Origin: Sisyra terminalis
Taxonomy: Eukaryota; Arthropoda; Insecta; Neuroptera; Sisyridae
Direction: 5' to 3'
NCBI GenBank assembly: GCA_958496175.1
Contig: OY292274.1
Location: 10,685,689-10,749,688 of the forward strand
Length of the DNA stretch: 64,000 bases
Positions 47,101 through 57,211 of this stretch are shown here, in pieces. Position 1 is the stretch's first letter. The number at the start of each line of letters is the position of its first letter. Under the pieces are notes generated by a model. That model ran no database searches. It had not been told where the DNA came from and saw only the letters and a list, made by a program, of their open reading frames with translations. Both the position numbers and the translations under genes were made by a program.

Positions 47101-50100
47101 ATTTGTTCATATTTGGCATAATTGTACTTCTAGTAAGTATGAATGTGGACGCAAAATATTTTTTTCGAATGATGCTTATTTGTCAAGTTTTACGCTTCTA
47201 AAGAATTATCGTTTTTGAAATTAGTATTTTTTGAAAAAAAAATTTCGTCTTAATTTTTTTTATAATATTAAGTATGGCGGTTTAAATAGAAAATGAACTT
47301 TTCCTTCTAAATAAAAAATAAAACTGGACATTTTTATTTTTTTTTTAATATACAAAACGGGAAATAAACTTTTCGAATCAAAAATTTAGTAACTTCGATA
47401 ATTTTGAATTTTGATTATTTTATTTCAAAATATAGCTTAAAGTACACTTATGATACACCACAAGTTTCATAATGGAATTTGCAATAGTTTAGAAGATAGA
47501 TGCATTAAAGTACATACGTGTCGTACTGAGGTTCAACTGGTTTACGCGATATAACACTAAAACGCTACAATATTTATATATACTATGATACTTAATCGTA
47601 TTTAAACCTCTAACAATGTTGTAGGTTAATTATTATTCAAATTAAAATAGTACTTATTGAAAAAATATAAATAGGAAGCAATAGTGTAAAATAAATTACA
47701 TGATAAGTAATAAAACCGTCTGCTAGCCGAAGAGGTTAAATGACTAGAGTGAACGTGCTACGTAAACCCCATGTTAAACTTAAACTTTAATTTCCCCTCA
47801 ATTTTCCAAGTGATCGTACCCCTTCCACAACATATTTGTACAAAATTTTACTAATTGCTTTAACAAAGAGAGGAGAGAAAATATTTTGTACAAATATGCT
47901 GTGGAAGGGGTACGATCACTCGGGAAATTGAGGGAAAATGAAAATTTAAGTTTAACATGGGGTTTACGTAGCACGTTCACTCTAGTTATTCAACCTCTTT
48001 AGCTAGCAAACGATTTTATTACTTATCACGAAATTTATTTTAAACTATTGCTTCCTATTTATATTTTTTTCAATAAGTACAATTTGAATTTGAATAATAA
48101 TTAACCTACAACATTGTTAGAGGTTTAAATACGATTAAGTATCATAGTATATATAAATATTCTAGCGTTTTAGTGTTATATCGCGTAAACCAGTTGAACC
48201 TCAGTACGACACGTATGTACTTTAATGCATCTATCTTCTAAACTATTGCAAATCCCATTATGAAACTTGTGGTGTATCATAAGTGTACTTTAAGCTATAT
48301 TTTGAAATAAAATAATCAAAATTCAAAATTATCGAAGTTACTAAAATTCTGATTTGAAAAGTTTACTTCCGGTTTTGTATATTATAAAAAATAAAAATGT
48401 CCAGCTTTATTTTTTATTTAGAAAGAACAGTTAATTATCTGTTTAAACCGCCATATTTAATATTAAAAAAAATTATTAAGAATTTTTTTTTTCAAAAAAT
48501 ATGAATTTCAAAAACGACAGTTCTTTAGAAGCGTATAACTTGGCAAATAATCGTCATTCGAAAAAAATATTTTGTATCCACATTCATCCTTACTAGAAGT
48601 ACAATATGCAAAATATGAACAAATTTCAGAACATCACTTTTTTTCCGTTGTCCGCTTCACGTGAAATGCCCCAAAGATAAAATTAAGTATTATCTACCAG
48701 CACATTTTATTATATGTTCAGTTGTGTAATCTAATGCGGCAATTCAAACCTTTAATCTTTTGATCTTGTAAACAAATCAAACCCTAGGAAGATTTTCGAG
48801 ATTATCAAACTTACGTTCTTGATCAGATCCGTCCTCTGACTTGTCATCTTTGCTCTTCATGAACGGAAATTTGCGACTAAACGAGAAATTCTTCTTCTTT
48901 CGATCCAATGTTGACTGCTGAAACAAAGGCAAACGTTTTGTGCCAAACTACTTTTGGGAAACATTTTTCTTTCCATTTAATTTAATGTTGAGAATTGAAT
49001 TGATTCATTTACGTTACCTTTTCGACAGTGTTAGGTACATGACCTTGGAATTTCACCGACCGTTCCCGAGCACGTTGTTTTCGCTCCCAACGACGTTTTG
49101 AAGGAATAATGCCCATTCCTTGTTCTTCGCCGGTGGGAAGAACTCTTCGAGCTTGCCACCATTCGTCATCATTTGCGTTTGTCACGTGTAAAATATCACC
49201 ATAACGAAAAGCCAGGCCACGACTCGGCAAGCCATCGTCTTTTAGCGGATCGTAATCGAATAAAGCCCTTAAGAAAATCCAGAAAAAAATTAGTGCAACT
49301 AAATTTTTGCAATACTTCTATTAAATTTTTTAATAAATAATATCAATATGTGGTTCAATATATTGGTATGCAAAGTGATATGACTATCTTATTTTGCTGT
49401 TCTCCAAAAACATAAAGTGCGTGAAAAATGCTATATATAAAAAAAAAATAGAAATATTTTCCCACTTACTTTACGTAGAGGGATCGTTTCTGCGTGGTTC
49501 TAAGTAACGTGCCAGTCATTGCTTGCTGCGACATCTGTTGTTTTAAGTCATGAATTTTCGCTTCAAAACGATTGTAGTCTTCCGGTCGGTACTGTGCAAC
49601 AATTGTAACAGTATGGCCTGTACCCTATAAAAAATAAATAATTTGACCATCAAGCTTAAAGAGCTTTTACCACTGATCAATTTTGCAAACCTTGAGAGCC
49701 TGAGCTGCTTCCTCATGTGTTGCATTTCGAAGATTTATTCCATTCACACTAAGTATTTGATCTCCTCGTCTAAGTTCACCACTAAGATCAGCCGGGCCAC
49801 CAGCCAAAATGAATGAAACGAAAATACCTTCCCCATCTTCGCCGCCGACAATATTAAATCCAAGCCCGGAATTTCCTTTGTTGAGAGTAATAGTGCGAAC
49901 TTCTCTGTAAAAAATAAATATAACGCACATTAACAAATTGCTTCCGAAACGTTTTATGTTATATTTGAAATATATGTAATATTTGAGTTCAAGTTTGAAT
50001 CTATACGGTCTATTGTAAATATTGTTTTTGTCGTCAAGTTTAAAAATAGTTCACGCGCAAAGGTTATGTTCCTGGTTACAAAAACATTTATCCCGGAGCA

Positions 50101-50469
50101 CAGATATAAATATCACACTGGAATCGGCGGTTCGCCGATATTCTTTCGGGAAACATGCGCATTCATTTCCCATTTTATTCCTGAATATTTTCATTACACA
50201 AAAATGATACATAAAGTAACTTTACATAGTTAAAACTTTAACAAAGTTTTACATTTATATTAAATACGAACGACGATTAAATCAATATTAGATATCTCTT
50301 CCAATTTCTTCCAACTAAAGATTTGCAATGCATAGAGGTAAAAAATAAATTTAATAGCAACAAAGTTTAAAAGCGTTTACCTTTGAAATTTTTGATCTTT
50401 TTTAAGAAATTTTCGTCCCAATGTGGCAAAAGGGTGAATTGGAAACACTTGTTGTTTATTTTTAGTCAT
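41031..50469 (-). CDS. dlg1: Discs large 1, MAGUK scaffold protein (short isoform assembled from 12 exons)
   Basis: Dlg is a cytoplasmic scaffold of septate junctions and synapses. In flies it sets epithelial polarity with Scribble and Lgl and acts as a tumour suppressor. Twelve minus-strand exons join in frame into 512 codons plus stop. PDZ3 spans about residues 31-115 with the ligand loop [18 protein letters not shown]3 is about 150-225 (ALFDYDP...[15 protein letters not shown]). The hook region is about 236-302, with [20 protein letters not shown]. The guanylate-kinase-like domain runs from about 318 to 500, with [20 protein letters not shown] in place of a working P-loop, so it binds partners and does not phosphorylate GMP. 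The C-terminus is [10 protein letters not shown]. Exons for PDZ1, PDZ2 and any L27 domain are not in the window and must lie to the right. The start used here, at 50469, is an alternative first exon. Confidence 0.95.
41434..41525 (-). CDS. dlg1: dlg1 GUK exon
   Basis: It encodes [18 protein letters not shown], then [12 protein letters not shown], nearly invariant among Dlg proteins. The donor is ACAG|GTAATA. Its first base completes a Leu codon. Confidence 0.95.
41992..42101 (-). CDS. dlg1: dlg1 GUK exon
   Basis: It encodes [20 protein letters not shown], then [16 protein letters not shown]. It enters in phase 0 and leaves with two bases (TT) before a GTAAGT donor. Confidence 0.95.
42563..42735 (-). 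CDS. dlg1: dlg1 GUK exon
   Basis: It encodes [40 protein letters not shown] and [16 protein letters not shown]. It covers the GMP-binding-like part of the GUK fold. The donor is AAAAG|GTATTT. Confidence 0.95.
42793..42942 (-). CDS. dlg1: dlg1 exon, end of hook and start of GUK
   Basis: It encodes [40 protein letters not shown] and PDKFGSCVP. The degenerate P-loop GPLKDR lies here. The intron upstream (42943-44459) shows no other feature. Confidence 0.95.
44460..44501 (-). CDS. dlg1: dlg1 small hook exon (42 nt)
   Basis: It encodes [13 protein letters not shown] between a TTTTTTTTCAG acceptor and a GAAG|GTATTG donor. It is 14 codons long with phase 1 on both sides, so it can be included or skipped without changing the frame. 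It is likely an alternative exon, and use cannot be judged from DNA. Confidence 0.8.
45040..45890. mobile_element. Terminal-inverted-repeat element in a dlg1 intron, TTAA-flanked
   Basis: The ends are GGGGGTATTCTGGTCTAGAA and TTCTAGACCAGAATACCCCC, with TTAA on both sides (45036-45039 and 45891-45894). TTAA suggests a piggyBac-like MITE, but TA|AGGGGG...CCCCCT|TA would fit equally well. It carries one decayed coding block (45166-45309). Confidence 0.82.
45166..45309 (+). pseudogene. C-terminal coding block inside the TTAA-flanked element
   Basis: Forty-seven open codons and a stop read [38 protein letters not shown] and [10 protein letters not shown] possible acceptor, GAGATACAG, lies just before. 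The composition and charge pattern are those of real coding DNA and unlike the AT-rich surroundings. Similar ...GPMYG.GIAD endings occur in repetitive insect proteins; I do not know the function. It could be the element's own lost protein or captured host sequence. Confidence 0.5.
46516..46569 (-). CDS. dlg1: dlg1 hook exon (54 nt)
   Basis: It encodes [17 protein letters not shown] between CCCTACAG and CTGC|GTAAGTA. Eighteen codons with phase 1 on both sides make it a frame-neutral cassette like the 42-nt exon. It is rich in Ser, Thr, Pro and Asn, as expected for the flexible hook. Confidence 0.8.
46911..46983. repeat. 21-bp tandem repeat, about 3.5 units
   Basis: The unit AAAAATTAAAAATGATTGTT(G) repeats nearly perfectly in a dlg1 intron next to the 54-nt exon. 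Confidence 0.9.
47053..48672. mobile_element. Large foldback element in a dlg1 intron (GGGGCATTTCACG family, copy 1)
   Basis: Two arms of about 0.8 kb mirror each other from GGGGCATTTCACGTGAAGCG to its complement. Shared blocks include CTAGAGTGAACGTGCT and GGGGTACGATCAC at the inner end. The second copy is at 54566-55750, where the flanks ACTT/ACTT suggest a 4-bp target; here the flanks are AAAA/AAAG. The superfamily is not assigned. Reading frames inside are products of the palindrome. Confidence 0.88.
48815..48917 (-). CDS. dlg1: dlg1 hook exon (basic region)
   Basis: It encodes [20 protein letters not shown], then [14 protein letters not shown], the basic hook segment of Dlg. The acceptor is TTTCAGCAG, a NAGNAG tandem site. 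Use of the second AG would drop the first Gln only. The donor is GAAC|GTAAGT. Confidence 0.95.
49018..49267 (-). CDS. dlg1: dlg1 SH3 exon
   Basis: It encodes the SH3 domain: [40 protein letters not shown], then [20 protein letters not shown] and NTVEK. The paired Trp residues and the Arg-rich end are typical of Dlg. The donor is AAAAG|GTAACG. Confidence 0.96.
49470..49624 (-). CDS. dlg1: dlg1 exon, end of PDZ3 and linker
   Basis: It encodes [20 protein letters not shown], then [10 protein letters not shown] and [14 protein letters not shown]. It completes the last PDZ3 strand and leads into SH3. It enters in phase 0 and leaves with two bases. Confidence 0.95.
49691..49904 (-). CDS. dlg1: dlg1 PDZ3 exon
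   Basis: It encodes [20 protein letters not shown], then [20 protein letters not shown] and [24 protein letters not shown] is the carboxylate-binding loop, and His in ATHEEA is the class-I ligand residue. The first base completes an Arg codon from the upstream exon. Confidence 0.96.
50124..50138. repeat. GC-rich hairpin in the first intron of the short dlg1 form
   Basis: TCGGCG, loop GTT, CGCCGA, in a patch (about 50080-50180) much richer in GC and CpG than its surroundings. No splice or coding signal is attached to it. Confidence 0.4.
50381..50469 (-). CDS. dlg1: dlg1 alternative first coding exon
   Basis: ATG at 50469 opens [20 protein letters not shown], then [21 protein letters not shown] donor follows, in the correct phase for the PDZ3 exon (the Arg codon is split AG/A). 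An in-frame stop lies three codons upstream, inside a possible acceptor (TGTATAG), so the exon is either a first exon or begins just after that AG. Its basic N-terminus is not a Dlg domain that I recognise. It would replace PDZ1 and PDZ2. Confidence 0.6.
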
Positions 50470-50474
50470 TGTAT

Positions 50475-53088
50475 TCTATACACTTTTATGAGATAAATTA
50501 TTATCGATAATGTTTAACAATTGATTATAAATTTCGTTTAAATGTTATATATGATATAAATAAATAAACTGTATTGTTTGTTTTTAATTTTCATTGTTTG
50601 TTTTTTTCTTCTGTTTATGTTTTATAAATATTTAAAAGTATATAGAATTTCAGTTGCATTTATTTGTAAAACAGTCATTATATTGTTTCACTTTATTTAC
50701 ACAAACTAATAACAAGTAAAAAATATTAAAACGAATGATGAAGACTATCAATTTTAAATTTGGAAGCCATTCGATAGAAAAAATCATTAGTAAGCTACTC
50801 TATTTTATGAAAATAAATTGTTTAAGTTAATTGTTAATATTTTCAATTGCTCAGTATTCAAGCATTGGTAAAATTAAAACCAAAATTTGTACAGAAAATA
50901 TGTTTCATTTTTATAATTTCAATTTCAATTTCATGAATAACTGTTTAGTTTGAAATCTTTAGCTATCTACCTGTTGAATGTAAATTTTGCTTTTGATAAT
51001 GAAAATAGCTTTCTCTATTAGAAGTGTCGATATTTCTTTTCACAGATATAATGAATAATTGTCCAGTTGTGTCGTTATTAACTATCTGTATAACCAAGTG
51101 GGAAATGAAACTCAAAATTTTAAATTTATTAAATTAGAATCATAACTTTACTGAACAAAAATACAAAAGTGCAAAAACTTAAAGAATAACACAAAACTTA
51201 GCAAAAAACTTTTTATTGAACAAATAATTACTTATACTAACTATAAGAATTATTAATGAATTTTTATTTTGTCGAAGGACTCAATTTTCTTTATTATTTT
51301 CTCTTAATGTCTTCCTACAGCAGCCATGGGACCTTTGTCAGGAATGTTTTTTTTCGCTAAAATTATCCCTATTAATGAAATAAACAAATTTTCCGATGAG
51401 ATATTCTATTTTTATGGTAAGACTGCGGTTCTAACAGTGCTAAGATTTAAAGGCCAATGGCAGATTATTAAATATCATAACAAAACAAAACGAAAAGAAA
51501 GAACAAAATTTTTCAATATCTCCTTTGGACCTCTTATGTATAGTTTTTTAGCACAAAAATAGATGAAACCACGATTGTAACAACTACCTTTTTTTTTTGA
51601 AAATCTAGAAATAGTTGCCTAAAACAGTGAAAAAAAAATTAAAGTATCATAGTCAGCCTGTCCTCTAGAATTTGATTGATTTTTTTTTGGATTTAATTTT
51701 TGAATTGGTCAAACATCAAAGACACATATCGTATAAGATGTAAAGTCTACAATTGACTTTTTCAACACTTATTTTCGCCATTAAATGTCTGAAGATTTCT
51801 CGAATAAACAGCGTAACGGGACAAGAATAAAAGTAATCAATCAATTGGCCTTTCTCATTAGAGCTCTCAGCGATTTTTGATTATCTTACAAATGTTATGC
51901 TAATATTTATTGTATTCAAATCGAAATTTTTATTAAAATATAATTTGCACATTTGTGCACCAACTTTCTATTTTCTATTTAGAGAAGAATTAATAAAAAA
52001 AAGACATTTTTTTAAGTTGATAAGTTTTGCAAGTTATTAAAAATTAGGTTCAAATATACTTACGGTATTTGGTTATCAAACATTTTATTAAAATTTACTT
52101 CATAACAATTACGTTTTCAAAGATGTTCTTGAATAATCGTTTGAACTGAAAGCTTTTTTCTTCCACTAGTAAGTAAAATATTTTTTTCAAATTATAGCTA
52201 AGCAAAGAATATTTTGCCATGTCTACTTTAGGCCTTTTAAATTTCTGCAAAATTTCGAAAAATTCATAAAGCAGTCTTACATATTTATCAATTTACCCAT
52301 TTTATAATAAATTATTCCCACACTAATCAATTTTTCATAATATTGTTAGCATAACTTTGATAAATTAGAAAGCTTAGTCACGTAAAAAGACAAATTTCTA
52401 ATAATTATCAATTAAAGCAATCGACACAAACTTTGAACCTCAAAGTTAATCTTTATTGCTTTTAAGAAACACGAACAAGTAGTTGAGTATAATTTTCGGA
52501 TCTCAAATCAAAAACCCAATTGTTTCAATTAAGAATTTTTATATAAACTTTTGTGTTTACTCTGAAGAGAAAACGAAACGTTAATCTTAATAGTTTTGAA
52601 ATGAACAATTATCATAAGCGGAAGAAGCATAAAACTGCGATAATAAATAAGGGATATCAAATAAAACGTTTTGGTTGGTTTTATGAGATTTTATGAGAAA
52701 AAAATCTGACCAATTACGAAGAAATCTCACTTTAATGAGACTATTAATTAGATATTATTATTTATGACGACATAAATCTAGTGGTTGATAAAAAACGAAA
52801 TTGAATGCATCTAATAAATTACATACACTGAAAAGTGAGAGAAATTGGGAATGCATTTGCATTTAAATTGTTTCAGACTTTATGCTTTCCGTTTATAATC
52901 CATCTATTGGCTAAACACAATATGAAAGTTTAAATTAGTTTTAAATTAACAAGTTCTATGTATTGAAGTAAGTTTAACCCAAAACTTTTTGGTGGTAACA
53001 ATAATTGTTAAAAAATTAAATTAAAACATATAAATATTAAAAATTGATTACAGCTTTTATGAAATTGTAGCATAATGTCCTTTTTATG
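50475..53088. other. Upstream or intronic DNA of dlg1, no feature seen
   Basis: AT-rich, with a 78-codon open frame at 51326-51562 that has no family signature. I find no PDZ-coding sequence here on either strand. Confidence 0.5.
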
Positions 53089-53090
53089 TA

Positions 53091-54050
53091 GGGGAAGCCC
53101 GGGCAAGACGCATAGTGTGGGTAAGACGAATACTCGATGTTATTAAAAATCTACAGTAAAATAAAATCTACGCTACTGGACGAGCTCAGGTGGTAAAACA
53201 GCACCTCAGCCATGGCATGACAGTTAATTCAAAAGAATAAATGAGTGCACTTGTCGTAAAAAAAAAAAATTTTGCTGTTTTGTTACGATTTTTGGCAAGT
53301 TACGAATAATGATTTTTTGTATTATGTATTAACTGTTAACGAATAGACTCTGTTTATTCGATCGCGTATATTTTGAAGTTTAATTTATGTTTGTAATTTT
53401 TAATTACAGGTTGAAATTTTACAGTAGGATAATATAATTTTTGAATATTAGTGCTTTGGGCAAGACGAATATGGGCAAAATGGATAGCTATTCGTTTAGC
53501 CCGGTTAGCCCAATAATACCTTTTTTATCGAAATTAAACACATTTAATTAAGTCCATTAGCGTATAGGTGTAGCAGTATGCAATTAGTGATATTATTAGT
53601 ATTATATTATTAAAAAGACTAATCAGAAGGATGAAACAAGTTGTTTATGTTTAGTATGGTCAAAAATATATATTGAACCACCTATAGAAGACTGGATAGA
53701 GTGCAACTAATGCAAGAGGGGGGCACACGAGAACTGTACTTCTTATTTAAGACTAGGCAGTTACTATTGCGATGACTGTGAAGATTAAAACACCATTTGC
53801 TTTATTTAATCTTTTTGCCCTGGTGGTATTTCCGTTTTACCCGGTGACGTCGGGCACAACGGATAATATGCAATTTTTTTTGTTGTCAAAAATTTATAAA
53901 GAGTTTATTTAAGTTTCTATTTTTTCACTAGCATTTTTTAAAGATGATTAACTAAGTACAAATTAATAATAAAAAGACTGTTGTTGATTAGAAATTTGTA
54001 TGTGCTTTTTAGCCTTTCCCTTAACATATTCGTCTTGCCCGGGCTTCCCC
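53091..54050. mobile_element. TA-target terminal-inverted-repeat element (GGGGAAGCCCGGGC ends)
   Basis: The ends are GGGGAAGCCCGGGCAAGACG and CGTCTTGCCCGGGCTTCCCC, a perfect 20-bp terminal repeat with TA on both sides (53089-53090 and 54051-54052). GGGCAAGACGAAT recurs inside near 53460. No transposase frame is present. It is a mariner-like MITE by target and ends. Confidence 0.9.
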
Positions 54051-54343
54051 TACCACAATTTTTCAGTGCATTTTCGAACGGAGTTTAAAAGTTAGTTTCC
54101 TGATTTAAGATAAAAATCACCAGTTGTACGTTTTTGGTTATTCAATCTGTTAAAAGATCAAATTAGAAGATTAAAATATTTAAGAGAATGCAATTTTTTA
54201 TTTGATTTTCATAATCTATTAATTATAGATTTGCATCGTAGTTTTTTAATCCCTAGAACCTATGTACTATACTTTTTATGGCTATATCGAATGAAAATAA
54301 CTAACATTGATAAGCATTTTAATTATTTTCGAGTCACAATAAA

Positions 54344-54464
54344 TTAATGGATAATAAAATATGTTTTATGACTCAATTTCTTTGATGATAACAGTCAAAA
54401 ATAGTTGAAACGCGTCGCAATAAAAAAGAAATTGAGTCATAAGACATATATCATTATCCATTAA
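54344..54464. repeat. Short inverted-repeat element
   Basis: Arms of about 40 bp (ttaatggataataaaatatg ... tatatcattatccattaa) share GACTCAATTTCTTT and its complement and surround about 40 bp of unique sequence. Confidence 0.7.
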
Positions 54465-54565
54465 TTAAAAAATAACTAAATCAGAAAACCAAGTCGTAAT
54501 TTATGTAAAACAATAAAGAAATCATCAAGAAAAATACTTATTAACTGAAATCTAAAATAACACTT

Positions 54566-55750
54566 GGGGCATTTCACGGAGCGGACAGCGAAAAAAAAGT
54601 GATATTCTGAAATTTGTCAATATTTGGCATAATTGTACTTCTAGTAAGTATGAATGTGGAATCAAAATATTTTTTTCGAATGATGATTATTTGCCAAGTT
54701 ATACGCTTCTAAAGAATTGTCATTTTTGAAATTCGTATTTTTTGAAATTTTTTTGGAACTATTTTTTTTAAATATTTAATATGCCGGTTTAAATAGAAAA
54801 TTAATTGTTCTTTCTAAATAAGAAATTAAACTGGACATTTTTATTTTTTTTAATATACAAAACCGAAAGTAAACTTTTCAAATCAGAATTTTAGTAACTC
54901 CGACCATTTTGATTTTTGATTTTTTTATTTTAAAATATAACCTAAAGTATATTTATAATACACCAGAAGTTTCATAATGGGATCTGCAATAGTTTAGTAG
55001 ATAGGTGAATTAAGGTACTAAGTAGGTTTAATGACTAGAGTGAACGTGCTCCATAAACCCCATGTTAAACTTAAACTTTCATTTCCCCTCAATTTTCCAG
55101 GTGATCGTACCCCTTCAACAGCATATTTGTACAAAATTGTTCTAATTGTTGTAACGAAGAGAGGAGAGAATATATTTTGTACAAATATGCTGTGGAAGGG
55201 GTACGATCACCTGGAAAATTGAGGGGAAATGAACATGGGGTTTATGGAGCACGTTCACTCTAGTCATTTAACCTCTTTGGCTAGCAGACGATTTTATTAC
55301 TTATCACGAAATTTGTTTTAAACTACTGTTTCCTAATAAAATTTTTTTCAATAAGTACTATTTTAGCTTGAATAACAGTCACCCAACAACATTGTTAGAG
55401 CATTATATACGCTTAAGTAGGATAGTAAATATAATTATTTTAATATACGATTTTGTATATAAAAAAAATAAAAATGTCCAGTTTTATTTTTTATTTTCAA
55501 AGAACAGATAATTTTCTATTTAATCCGCTATATTTTATATTTAAAAAAAATAAGACGAATTTTTTTTTTCAAAAAATACGAATTTCAAAAATGACAATTC
55601 TTTAGAAACGTATAACTTGGCAAATAATCGTCATTCGAAAAAAATATTTTGTATCCACATTTATACGTACTAGAAGTATAATTATGCCAAATATGAACAA
55701 ATTTCAGAACATCATTTTTTTTTCGCTGTCCGCTTCACGTGAAATGCCCC
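54566..55750. mobile_element. Large foldback element (GGGGCATTTCACG family, copy 2)
   Basis: Same ends and same inner blocks as the element at 47053, but the left terminus lacks four bases (GGGGCATTTCACGGAGCGG) and the right arm lacks a middle segment. It is flanked by ACTT on both sides (54562-54565 and 55751-55754). Confidence 0.87.
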
Positions 55751-55754
55751 ACTT

Positions 55755-56994
55755 ACTTATTAGTCTTTCATATTTTAGCTTCAGCAAAATTGAGCAATTT
55801 TTCCCGAATTAAGTGTTTGCTCTTATAAATATAGATATTCTGATTTTATATAGAATCGTACTTGACAATTTTGGTGCCACCAAGATTCAGAAATCCTTGA
55901 TTTAATTACATTAATTTGGAAAATTATTTTGTGTCATATAATATTTGGTTAAAAGCGATTTAAACATTTTTAAAGTTCAAACTTATATGTCAATTTCTTA
56001 AAGTTCATACCAATTTATTTAAAATTCTCACGTAAACATAATCGTTTAAAAGATAATTTTTAATGATACGATTTTTTTTTGTAAGTTAAACGAAGTTATT
56101 TAAATTTGCAATAAAAAAAATCGAACCAAATGAAACTTTGTAACACGTTTCAAGAAATTCATTATAAATTAGTAAAATGGCTTTAATTGGTATTAATTTT
56201 GCCCAATTTCACACGTTATAGCATTTACAAATAGCCAAACCGGAATCAGAGATTGTAAAGAGAAATATTCAAGCGAAACATATTCTTGTAATAATTTTCA
56301 TCGTTTAACAAAGTAATAATAATTAATTTATACATAAAACTCACGTCGTTACCGAACTAATTGCGAGGATGTACACTTATAAAAATTCGATTCTATTAAA
56401 ACGTAAAAAATCATGAGAAATACAATTTCCATATAATTACGTGTAAACATCATATTGAAATATTTATTTACATAAACATGATCAAATTATTCAAATACGA
56501 TCGTTGTAAATCGATTAACCACGAGAGAGTTGCTAATAAAACGCCTAGTCAATTTCGAATAAATCTCCTGCTCTAATGACTCGATCCAATGCATAGATCA
56601 AACAGTTATGTGTCCACGGCCGAATAGCTCAATAGAAACAGCAATATGCTATGGAAATAATGACCTAGAACTTGCGAGTGAAAACTATGGAAAATAATTA
56701 ATGTGACGTGAATCGAATTTAACACGTTTTGATTTTTTTTTCTTGGCCCGTTTAGCGGTTGTCGATGTGGGCGAAGGATGGAGAACGAAGTGACCAACTG
56801 ACAATTATCTGCTTGATTAATTAGTGATTGATAATGTGGATACGTTTATCGCAGTTCATTTGCTGATTTCCGATTACTTGCATAGAAAATTGACCTTAAT
56901 TATCCGAATCACGAATCACAGTCGCAATCAATGCAAAATTAGTAAAAAATATAATCGAGGAAACAAGATTAACTTCAAAGTTGACTTCATGACT
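55755..56994. other. dlg1 upstream or intronic DNA, one less AT-rich patch
   Basis: From about 56560 to 56830 the sequence is richer in GC. On the minus strand it has an initiator-like TCAGTTG (56794-56800), but no TATA box and no clear donor. It may be an alternative dlg1 promoter or first exon; nothing in the sequence proves it. The rest shows no feature. Confidence 0.3.
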
Positions 56995-57068
56995 GTAAAT
57001 ATTAAATAAGAAGACAATTCAGGTTGTTTAAAATCGGTTTTTTTATTTAATATTTTTACTATTCAATT

Positions 57069-57105
57069 AGCTACGTTTCGTTACATATCGTAACTTCATC
57101 AGGCT
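57069..57105 (-). ncRNA. Hammerhead-like ribozyme motif, left arm of family a copy 2
   Basis: All parts are intact: AGC, CTGATGA, A, GTTAC-GATAT-GTAAC, GAA, ACGT, A, GCT. The only change from 20339-20375 is in the stem II loop. Confidence 0.55.
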
Positions 57106-57174
57106 TCTTGATTCACAAAAAATATAATATTTTCAATTTAACTTCAAAAAATAAATTAAAACAATTAAAATAAA

Positions 57175-57211
57175 AGCCTGATGAAGTTACGATACGTAAA
57201 GAAACGTAGCT
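57175..57211 (+). ncRNA. Hammerhead-like motif, right arm of family a copy 2 (stem II damaged)
   Basis: Same as the left arm except that the last base of stem II is A (GTAAA), which breaks the closing G-C pair. Confidence 0.4.

Noticed and set aside
47798..55222. Similar 60-63 codon frames at 47798-47980 and 55031-55222
   Set aside because: Both fall in the inner arms of the GGGGCATTTCACG foldback copies and are products of the repeat.
56606..56797. 63-codon minus-strand frame upstream of dlg1
   Set aside because: No homology and no donor in phase. The patch is better explained as a possible promoter or UTR, itself unproven.
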